A stretch of DNA of 64,000 bases, from NCBI RefSeq assembly GCF_000775995.1, contig NZ_CP009227.1:2276296-2340295 (forward strand). The letters run 5' to 3'. This document shows positions 23,516 through 30,507 of the stretch, piece after piece. The translations under genes and the position numbers were made by a program. The stretch's first letter is position 1. Every line of letters begins with the position of its first letter. A model generated the notes under the pieces. It ran no database searches. It saw nothing but the letters and a program-made list of their open reading frames with translations, and was not told the DNA's origin. This stretch comes from Treponema sp. OMZ 838 (GTDB lineage Bacteria; Spirochaetota; Spirochaetia; Treponematales; Treponemataceae).

Positions 23516-24652
23516 ATGGGAAACGAAACTATCGAAATATGTGCCGAAAATGCAGTGATGCAAAATTCCACTGAAAAAATATTTTCGGTTAAAAATTTCG
23601 ATTATAATAGAGCGGAACCCTGTATTGTACGGGAAACCGATCATTGGGCGGTTGTGTATAAGCCGCCGTATCTTCCCACTGCGCCGCTCCGAGCGGATGA
23701 ACGCAATACGCTGGTATACTGGTTTTTGCATAGCCCTGAGGCAGAGGGCGATGTTCCATGCGATGATATGCAAACAGATGTGCTGCTCGATGCTACGCAG
23801 ATAGATCCACAGGAGCCGCCCGCCGAATACGGGCGGGATATTCAGGAAGTTCAGGTCGGCAATAAACCGGTGATACGGCCGACAGGACGACGTATTCGAG
23901 AAGCGCAGGTACGCGGAAAAAAGGCGATTGAGGCGGGGCTGCTGCACCGGCTCGATACGGATACGCGGGGGCTTGTGCTTTTTGCAAAGGATCAAGCAGT
24001 ATACGATTTTCTTGCTGCCCGGCAGGAAGCGGGGCAGATAATAAAAACCTATTGCGCTTTCGTAGAACCGAACGGAGCCCCGGAGATAGATGACGGATAT
24101 GGTTTCGATGCAACGGAGTTGTCTACGCTGAAAGAGCTGTCTGCCGTACAGAGGGGGATAGCGGCACAGGAACAGGTAGTAGTACAGGAACGGATAGCAG
24201 CACAATTACCGCTTACGCTGGAAAGTCAGTTTAGGAATTTCGGCCCCGGCGCAAAAAGGGTCGCTCCGGTTTTTCCCGGTTCGCGGCATTACAAGAAAGA
24301 CGGGCGGCTGTATACGACGGTAATCGAAGCGGTTGATATTCTGCCATCTCCAATTGATGGAAACGATGCTGTGCCTCAAACCGCCTACGAATTTCGTCCG
24401 TCCCCGCCGCTGATTCGGGTGCGCTGCCGCCTTTCCCGCGGATACCGGCACCAAGTGCGTGCTCATCTGGCCTCCGCCGGACTTCCTATTGCGGGTGATC
24501 CGCTGTACGCGCTGCAGGGAGCGGAAGCTCAACCGGAAGCTGCGCCGGTGAGTTTGCAGCTTTATGCGGTCAGTCTTGAGTTCCCCGATCCTGAAAACCC
24601 TCGGCAGAGTATACGTGTTGCGCTTCCGCTGCCAGATAAAATGAACCCGTAA
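23516..24652 (+). CDS. RluA-family pseudouridine synthase with a large internal insertion
   Basis: A 378-residue protein of the same family but without an S4 domain. It contains the catalytic D in GLLHRLDTDTRGLVLFAKD and the C-terminal RYRHQVRAHLA-like segment (RGYRHQVRAHLASAGLPIAGDPLYAL). Between them, about residues 190-260, is an insertion of variable, glutamine-rich sequence (VQRGIAAQEQVVVQERIAAQ). The N-terminal part (residues about 70-150) is also expanded. The 3' end overlaps the convergent folC by 83 bases. The RNA target is unknown. Confidence 0.85.
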   Translation: MGNETIEICAENAVMQNSTEKIFSVKNFDYNRAEPCIVRETDHWAVVYKPPYLPTAPLRADERNTLVYWFLHSPEAEGDVPCDDMQTDVLLDATQIDPQEPPAEYGRDIQEVQVGNKPVIRPTGRRIREAQVRGKKAIEAGLLHRLDTDTRGLVLFAKDQAVYDFLAARQEAGQIIKTYCAFVEPNGAPEIDDGYGFDATELSTLKELSAVQRGIAAQEQVVVQERIAAQLPLTLESQFRNFGPGAKRVAPVFPGSRHYKKDGRLYTTVIEAVDILPSPIDGNDAVPQTAYEFRPSPPLIRVRCRLSRGYRHQVRAHLASAGLPIAGDPLYALQGAEAQPEAAPVSLQLYAVSLEFPDPENPRQSIRVALPLPDKMNP

Positions 24653-26045
24653 TCAGCAGCGGCCGGTTTTCGGCGATGCTTTGGGTAAAGGCCTTCTTTA
24701 ATACCGCGTTAAAATCCTCGCTCGCTTCCATTACAACACTGTTCTCATTCCCGAAAACCTGCGTAAATGCACCGACGGTTTTTTCTAAATTCCCCTTTTT
24801 AAACGAACCCGGCACGGTGAGGTAGAGATAACAAACTTTATCGTAGAATATCGGCGCAAAATCGGCGGGATCTTTGTCGGCCGCGCAGGCAAACACCAGT
24901 ATCGGCTTAGCATTATCTGATTTAGCGGAGCCATTGTCGAGGAGAGAAAAGAACGTGTCTGCGCAAGTCCGTATGCTGTTATGGGTATGCGCACCGTCGA
25001 TGACGATTAAAGGCTTCGTACTTAAAAGCTGGAAGCGCGCAGGGAGCCATGCCTTTGAAAGCCCGCTTTCGATTAACGCTTCCGGCATATCGGGAAAGCG
25101 GTATTTAAAAGCGGCGGCGGCGAGCGCAGCATTCTCCGCCTGTACCGGCGTAAAAAGCGGGAGTATTGCGTGCAGCGGACGTTTAAAGAGCGTACCGACC
25201 GGATGCGCGGCGGAAAAGCGGATAGTAACTTCGCGGCCTTGAGGTGTCAGGCGGTGTTCGATTGCTTCGATAAAATCGGGGAGATAGAAGAGCGGAGCAT
25301 TGAGCGCTGCCGCCCGTTCTCTGAATACTTCAAGCGCGGAAGGTTGCTGCCGCGAGCAAAAAACGGGCACCCCCGCTTTAATGATACCCGCTTTTTCCGC
25401 CGCGATGAGCGGAATGGTATTGCCGAGATATTCGCAGTGCTCAAGCTCGATCGGCGTCAGCACCGTTATTTCCGGCTGCACGATATTGGTAGCGTCAAGC
25501 CTGCCCCCCATGCCGGTTTCAAACACCGCCCAGTCGAGCCGCTCCTGCCGGAACAATACAAAGGCGGTCAGCGTTACCAGTTCAAACCAGCTCGGCTGGG
25601 GTTCAGTCTCTTTGCCGATATGCGGCATAACGCTCTCCCGTACGGTACGGAATGCTTCAAGATAGGCGGAATCGCTGAAAAAGCAACCGTTTTCCGTTAT
25701 CCGTTCACGGAAGTCGTTTACGTGAGGTGAAGTATAAAGGCCGGTCTTATATCCTGCCTCGGCAAGTAAGGCCGAGAGCATCGCCGCAACGGAGCCCTTT
25801 CCCTTTGAACCGGCAATGTGTACTGTTTTATATGCCGTTTGCGGGTTGGAAAAAAGCGCGGCATAGTATCCGATAACCTCAAGCGAAAATGCTTTGTTAT
25901 GCGGCCGTTTTTCAAAGTTGATAAAACCGTCAAGCCATCGGTAAAAATCGTTCACATTTTCTATAAGCGTTTGAGATGGTGCAGCGGTATATATTGTATT
26001 CATAAGGATTGTCGCTCGTTTTGCAGAGGTGTCAGGTTTGTTCAT
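24570..26045 (-). CDS. folC: Folylpolyglutamate/dihydrofolate synthase
   Basis: A 491-residue enzyme that adds glutamate to folates. The P-loop TVHIAGSKGKGSVAAMLSALL (residues about 73-93), LYTSPHVNDFRERI and the WAVFETGMGGRLDATN motif are visible. ATG 26003 (shorter by 14 residues) is an alternative start, since neither has a clear SD. It overlaps the end of the pseudouridine synthase gene on the opposite strand by 83 bases. A terminator-like hairpin separates it from the upstream AT-rich island. Confidence 0.9.
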   Translation of the reverse strand: MNKPDTSAKRATILMNTIYTAAPSQTLIENVNDFYRWLDGFINFEKRPHNKAFSLEVIGYYAALFSNPQTAYKTVHIAGSKGKGSVAAMLSALLAEAGYKTGLYTSPHVNDFRERITENGCFFSDSAYLEAFRTVRESVMPHIGKETEPQPSWFELVTLTAFVLFRQERLDWAVFETGMGGRLDATNIVQPEITVLTPIELEHCEYLGNTIPLIAAEKAGIIKAGVPVFCSRQQPSALEVFRERAAALNAPLFYLPDFIEAIEHRLTPQGREVTIRFSAAHPVGTLFKRPLHAILPLFTPVQAENAALAAAAFKYRFPDMPEALIESGLSKAWLPARFQLLSTKPLIVIDGAHTHNSIRTCADTFFSLLDNGSAKSDNAKPILVFACAADKDPADFAPIFYDKVCYLYLTVPGSFKKGNLEKTVGAFTQVFGNENSVVMEASEDFNAVLKKAFTQSIAENRPLLITGSFYLAAEAQHVYSAEGFQDRGTQD

Positions 26046-26060
26046 GATCGTTGTAGTTGA

Positions 26061-26083
26061 AAACGCCCGTTGAACGGACGTTT
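26061..26083 (-). terminator. Terminator between the AT-rich island and folC
   Basis: On the minus strand AAACGTCCGTT pairs with AACGGGCGTTT (one G-T pair) and is followed by TTTTC. It directly follows the stop of the binding-protein gene, so folC likely needs its own promoter. Confidence 0.6.
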
Positions 26084-26084
26084 T

Positions 26085-27062
26085 TCAATTTTTTAACGGT
26101 ACATAGCCATTATTATCGATGATGCTTTGCCCTTCAGGAGAAAGAATCCAATCTATCAGCTTTTTTACATTTGCATTTTTGTTATCCTTTCTGTAAATAG
26201 CAAAAAAATGTGAAGATAGAGGATATCTGCCATTTTGTATATTTTCTTTTGTTGGTGCAATCCCATTTAAAGAAATCATTTTTACATTTGCATTTTGTGT
26301 TATTCCTTCTACATAATAACGAAATGAGTAACCGATAGGACTTCCAAAGAAAATGCCTAAAGGATTTAATCGTATCTTTTCTCCATTCATAAATTTTAAG
26401 AATGCGGTTTGGCTGCCGCTTCCTTCTTTTCTTTGCCATGCTGCAATTAAAGTATTTGTTCCACCAACTTTTTTCCAATTTTTAATTTTACCGGAATATA
26501 TTCCTTTTATTTGTTCAATTGATAAGTTATTGACAGGATTCGTTATATTCTCAATAAACACAAATGCTTCTAAGCCAATTGGAACAAACTCTAATTCTAC
26601 ATTATTTTGTTTTGCATACAATAGTTGCCCTTCTGAAGGTGAGGCGCAAAAAATTATATCTGCAACGCCATCAACAACAGCTTTGTAAGCGCCTCTCGTG
26701 TTTCGCATTTGAACTTTGCTTTCTTTGGTAAAATTTTCACCATCGAAACAAACTGATTTTTCAGGATAAGTTGCAGATGCAATCGCAGAAAAGACCGGAT
26801 ATAACGCACTTGCTCCATCAAGTACAGGAATGGTGTCATCTATTTGAAAATCTGATTTTACATAATTTGTTTTTGAGTTCTTGTCAAATGGAAGATAATC
26901 CTTTAAATCAATTGAAAGAGTTGAGATTTCGTTACTCCCAGCTACAACAGCTATCATACCTGACTTTCTATGTAAAATATTAAATTGTATTCCTGAATAT
27001 AAGAGACTTATCATTCCTAATAGAGAAATCATAATAAAAAGGATAACAGTAATTTTCTTCAT
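26085..27062 (-). CDS. PstS-like phosphate-type substrate-binding protein (orphan)
   Basis: A 325-residue periplasmic binding protein. An N-terminal hydrophobic anchor (about residues 2-22) precedes the family's binding segments: PVLDGASALYPVFSAI, DIIFCASPS and the later WKKVGGTNTLIAAWQRKEGSGSQTAF, which contains the SGS-type phosphate loop. Together these are typical of PstS-type proteins. No pstC, pstA or pstB is nearby. The gene is clearly more AT-rich than its neighbours. GGAATG lies before ATG 27062. It could also act as a sensor subunit. Confidence 0.75.
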   Translation of the reverse strand: MKKITVILFIMISLLGMISLLYSGIQFNILHRKSGMIAVVAGSNEISTLSIDLKDYLPFDKNSKTNYVKSDFQIDDTIPVLDGASALYPVFSAIASATYPEKSVCFDGENFTKESKVQMRNTRGAYKAVVDGVADIIFCASPSEGQLLYAKQNNVELEFVPIGLEAFVFIENITNPVNNLSIEQIKGIYSGKIKNWKKVGGTNTLIAAWQRKEGSGSQTAFLKFMNGEKIRLNPLGIFFGSPIGYSFRYYVEGITQNANVKMISLNGIAPTKENIQNGRYPLSSHFFAIYRKDNKNANVKKLIDWILSPEGQSIIDNNGYVPLKN

Positions 27063-27063
27063 A

Positions 27064-27279
27064 TTACATTCCATTGATTGCAATTGACCTCATCAGTAAA
27101 AATATAAATCCACCAATAATCACAATCCATGCTACAATAATTATTGAACAAATTATAATTTCTTTTTTTAAGGCTTTTCTTTTCTCAATATTTTCTTTAT
27201 TTGTCCTGCAAAATTGTATTATAGCACTTATCAGCCAAATTAATGCTACAATAGGAAGACCAAAAATTAAAAATTCCAT
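27064..27279 (-). CDS. Small two-helix membrane protein
   Basis: A 71-residue protein with two hydrophobic helices (about residues 2-21 and 42-66) joined by a lysine-rich loop. I do not recognise it. It ends one base before the start of the binding protein gene, so the two are probably an operon. Both are AT-rich. Confidence 0.5.
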   Translation of the reverse strand: MEFLIFGLPIVALIWLISAIIQFCRTNKENIEKRKALKKEIIICSIIIVAWIVIIGGFIFLLMRSIAINGM

Positions 27280-27301
27280 TTATTTTCTCCATGTTCCTGT
27301 A

Positions 27302-27865
27302 TTACCGTGTGTGTATCCGCCTACTATTTTTTGACTGTCTTGAATCGCTCTGTTTGATAATTATGTTTGATAATATTGTACGATACAGTTCTTCTGCTTG
27401 TTTATTAAAACAGACATGATAGACGGTCATATCCGCCTTTGTTTCCGTTAAGTAGGTATAAACGGTGGAAAGAGCTATTAGTGCCGCCTCTTCCATAGGA
27501 TAGCCGTATACGCCTGCACTGATACAGGGAAACGCAATCGTTTCACAGTGAAAGTCTGCGGCAAGAATGAGTGAGTTCCGGTAACAGCTTGCGAGCAGTT
27601 CCGGCTCTCCGTGTTTACCGTCTTCGTATATCGGCCCGGGAGTATGGATAACGTATTCTGCAGGGAGCTTATATCCGCGTGTAATTTTTGCCTGTCCTGT
27701 TTTACACCCTTTGAGTGCGCGGCATTCTTCCAATAATTCGGGGCCTGCGGCACGGTGAATAGCTCCGTCAACACCTCCGCCGCCGAGCAAGGTGGTATTT
27801 GCTGCATTGACAATTGCATCTACTTTAAGTGTCGTTATATCCGCACAGATAATTTTGATATCCAT
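27302..27865 (-). CDS. Macro-domain protein (O-acetyl-ADP-ribose deacetylase-like)
   Basis: A 187-residue protein with a complete macro domain, which binds ADP-ribose. Signature segments are [27 protein letters not shown] (residues about 15-41) and [13 protein letters not shown] (about 121-133), as in YmdB. Such proteins remove acetyl or ADP-ribosyl groups. AGGAAAC before ATG supports the start. The last 20 residues run past the domain and may be disordered. Confidence 0.9.
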   Translation of the reverse strand: MDIKIICADITTLKVDAIVNAANTTLLGGGGVDGAIHRAAGPELLEECRALKGCKTGQAKITRGYKLPAEYVIHTPGPIYEDGKHGEPELLASCYRNSLILAADFHCETIAFPCISAGVYGYPMEEAALIALSTVYTYLTETKADMTVYHVCFNKQAEELYRTILSNIIIKQSDSRQSKNSRRIHTR

Positions 27866-27914
27866 AGTTTCCTAATTACGATCGATATAGACTGAATACG
27901 GTGTATTTTTGAAT

Positions 27915-27975
27915 TAAAAACCGGCATCCTATCCCTCACCGGTTGTGGGAGATGGGAGGGAGCGGCTGCCGGTTA
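27915..27975 (-). terminator. Terminator of the FecR-porin operon
   Basis: AACCGGCA (27919-27926) and TGCCGGTT (27967-27974) form a stem with a long loop that can pair internally (CTCCC/GGGAG). On the minus strand it is followed by TTTTTAATTC just after the FecR gene. Confidence 0.6.
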
Positions 27976-27989
27976 TGGATTAAAAAGAG

Positions 27990-28694
27990 TTAGTCGTCCC
28001 AGCCGACGATGACATGGGTAGATCCGGGACGGTCTTCTGCGCTGATAGGCTTGGCTATACCTTGCCGGTTATCCCCTGCCTCAATATCGGATGCGGTATG
28101 GGCAGCAGCTGCTTGTAACCGGTTATCCGAAGTGTCAGTTGCGACAGCTACAGGAGCGGTTACGGTACCTGCGGAACTCAAGGTACTGAATTCGCCGGAG
28201 GCAACCATTTTCGGTATTCCGACACCGATACCCGATTCAAACTGAACGGCTCCATGGTCTACGAATAAGTTATGTCCGTCGAATTCAAATCCGGTACCGC
28301 GTACGGAAGCGGTTGCAGTCGGACTCTTAACCTTAAACTCCGCTTTTTCACCTTCTTTCGGTGTAACTTCTGCCTTAACCCGTCCGGCCATCAAAAACAT
28401 CTGCGTTTTTGTTGTTCCTTCGGATTTTATCAGCTCTTCAAGCGATAAGCGGGTAACAGGTTTTACCGTCAGCACTGCCGATTCCGTTTTAAGAATAACG
28501 GTACTCTTAAAGCCGGTAGAGATAAGAGAACCGGCCGGTAAAACATCGCCTACTTTTGCGGCTTTCCAATCTTTTCCGGGGTGTTTGCATTCAACTTTTC
28601 CGGCAATTTCGGTGACGGTTGCCGTCAGATTTGCTGCTGCAGCAGAAAAAATTCCCGCTGTGCAGAGCAGTAAAATTCCTAGATATCTTTTCAT
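27990..28694 (-). CDS. Exported FecR-domain protein
   Basis: A 234-residue protein with a cleavable signal peptide (MKRYLGILLLCTAGIFSAAAANL) followed by a FecR domain: AGKVECKHPGKDWKAAKVGDVLPAGSLISTGFKSTVIL and VKSPTATASVRGTGFEF. FecR-type periplasmic domains often sense or scaffold envelope ligands. The C-terminal 60 residues are alanine- and proline-rich and polar. GGAGG is well placed. It follows the outer-membrane-like gene, with a 63-base gap containing a palindrome. The group faces a CHASE2 cyclase gene. Confidence 0.8.
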   Translation of the reverse strand: MKRYLGILLLCTAGIFSAAAANLTATVTEIAGKVECKHPGKDWKAAKVGDVLPAGSLISTGFKSTVILKTESAVLTVKPVTRLSLEELIKSEGTTKTQMFLMAGRVKAEVTPKEGEKAEFKVKSPTATASVRGTGFEFDGHNLFVDHGAVQFESGIGVGIPKMVASGEFSTLSSAGTVTAPVAVATDTSDNRLQAAAAHTASDIEAGDNRQGIAKPISAEDRPGSTHVIVGWDD

Positions 28695-28717
28695 AGTACA
28701 CCTCCTAAAATTGAGTG

Positions 28718-28763
28718 CTATAGGGGAGTTTTAAAAACTTCCGGTTTTAGCGGTTCCCTATAG
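28718..28763. repeat. Palindrome overlapping the stop of the porin-like gene (family A)
   Basis: CTATAGGG (28718-28725) and CCCTATAG (28756-28763) pair perfectly, enclosing TTTTAAAAAC...GTTTTAG. One arm includes the stop codon of the gene at 28758, which suggests the palindrome and gene end were acquired or fixed together. Confidence 0.5.
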
Positions 28764-29957
28764 TTTTACGGTAAATGTCAGTTCAGTTAGCCAGCGCAGA
28801 TTATACGCCGTGATAACTTTCGGATTTGGTATAAATATGCCTCCGGTGAATGATGCATCAAAATCATTATGGAATTGATACACTACTTTCGCCGATAACT
28901 CGGATCCGACATAAGTAGGTTTTTGTACGGTGTTCGGAGAAGTCAGCAGTAGATATGACAATTCCGTTAAAAGACCTTGTATCGGGCGAGCGTTTACCGT
29001 AAGACCTCCCGTAAGCGTATTGCTGAACGAGCTGATCGACCCATTAGCAACAACTGTTTGTTTTGTGTCTGTAATAGGTGCAAATCGACGCATCGGTCCT
29101 GTACCGTCATAGTTTCCTGCAGCCCAGTTGAGCTTACCGGTTACCGTAAAATAACGCCAATTGGGATTAAAATATTGCACTGCAAGTCCCGATGCAAGCG
29201 AGTAAGTAAATTTTGAAGCTTCTCCCAATTGGAGGGCTATCCAGTATTGCCAATTAATATTCCTGCCTATCCGTCCATGAATATACGGCATGAAGTATTG
29301 CGTGTGTGTCCTTCCGGTTAGTTTAAGTAGATCAAATTGAGCAAGGGCATCGATTCCTATTGTATGTGAAGGAATAACCTCTTGGAAAGAGGCCGAAAGA
29401 AGGAAGAACAACCGTTGAGGGGCAAGTACCTTACTGTTATCATTCAAACGGTCTTCATCATCCAAATCTATTTTGATTTGTGTATCGGTTTTATAGGTAA
29501 GTCCCGTATAGCCGAGTGCAAAAGCAATATCAACATTCTTGATGGTAAGACCGATTTTGCCTCCATCGAATAAACCGCTCAAAATTTTATTTGAATAATC
29601 GTTGAATGAAGTACGTCCGACTGACCATTGCAAGCCGATCGCATTAAAGATCTTATTGCCCGACCAATCCGTTCTTTTCAGTCTAAATGCTTGGTGGATG
29701 GGAAGGAACTGAGCCGCTCCCTTAGGATTAATAGGGAAATCACCTGAAAACCGGGCTTCCCCGGAAATATATATCGATGAAAAATCCTTTACAGGGAATG
29801 TGACGAAGACTTCCGCTGCATTTGCCTGTGATATGTTAAAAGTTTTATTGGTACCGTTTAACTCGGTGCTATTGGAAAGGTTGACACCGAAATCCAATGC
29901 GGCAGCATACATGGTAATACCGCCTGCGATAATGAGAAAGGTTAGTATACGTTTCAT
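28758..29957 (-). CDS. Probable outer-membrane beta-barrel protein
   Basis: A 399-residue protein with a signal peptide (MKRILTFLIIAGGITMYAAALD). The rest is rich in alternating strands and aromatic residues, and it ends in a C-terminal strand LTFTVKL, all as expected for a barrel. I do not recognise the family. Stop at 28758; the start overlaps the upstream 152-residue gene by four bases (ATGA). It likely acts with the FecR-domain protein. Confidence 0.6.
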   Translation of the reverse strand: MKRILTFLIIAGGITMYAAALDFGVNLSNSTELNGTNKTFNISQANAAEVFVTFPVKDFSSIYISGEARFSGDFPINPKGAAQFLPIHQAFRLKRTDWSGNKIFNAIGLQWSVGRTSFNDYSNKILSGLFDGGKIGLTIKNVDIAFALGYTGLTYKTDTQIKIDLDDEDRLNDNSKVLAPQRLFFLLSASFQEVIPSHTIGIDALAQFDLLKLTGRTHTQYFMPYIHGRIGRNINWQYWIALQLGEASKFTYSLASGLAVQYFNPNWRYFTVTGKLNWAAGNYDGTGPMRRFAPITDTKQTVVANGSISSFSNTLTGGLTVNARPIQGLLTELSYLLLTSPNTVQKPTYVGSELSAKVVYQFHNDFDASFTGGIFIPNPKVITAYNLRWLTELTFTVKL

Positions 29958-30412
29958 TGTTCACCGCCTTGTACCGTATCGATGCGTCCGAGTATTTGGA
30001 GCATTGTAGATCCCGTCATCGGTGCATCGGGATCGCTATTACCTTGGATAACTGCGAGGTACCGCAGCTCACGATATGCGTATCGAGGGCAGGGATAGAT
30101 GCGGTACATTAAGCCTCCTTTTATATTGAAAGCCTTCATCAATAAAAAGGCATAGGTTTTGACCGGTATTACATCGCCTGCCGTAACCGAATCCCGTATT
30201 AAATTTTGATTTTCGCTTTTGAAGCGGTCAAAGGCTGTTTCAAAATCAAGCGTGTCAGCCCCCTCATTCAAGGCTGTCTGTATCAGATAGGCAGCCTGAC
30301 CGAAGGTTGTTTTTTCAGTCTCTAAAATTTTATCGACCTTTTCAGCCTCTTGACCGAATGATGCCGCGATAGTAATCAAAACCGCAACGGTAATACATAA
30401 AGTGCGTTTCAT
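29954..30412 (-). CDS. Periplasmic hypothetical protein
   Basis: A 152-residue protein with a signal peptide (MKRTLCITVAVLITIAASFG) and a soluble helical body. I do not recognise it. AGGGGGC precedes ATG 30412. It is the first gene of the minus-strand FecR-porin operon and is divergent from the cyclase gene. Confidence 0.6.
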   Translation of the reverse strand: MKRTLCITVAVLITIAASFGQEAEKVDKILETEKTTFGQAAYLIQTALNEGADTLDFETAFDRFKSENQNLIRDSVTAGDVIPVKTYAFLLMKAFNIKGGLMYRIYPCPRYAYRELRYLAVIQGNSDPDAPMTGSTMLQILGRIDTVQGGEQ

Positions 30413-30507
30413 TCTGTGCCCCCTTTAATAAAAAATGAAATTTTTAGCATCTTCCCATTGTATAACTCACGTACATATCTTACTATAGATTTAATAGGGA
30501 GTAAAGA

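Noticed and set aside
23432-24205. A 257-codon minus-strand open frame
   Set aside because: It is a shadow of two clear pseudouridine synthases and has low-complexity aromatic sequence.
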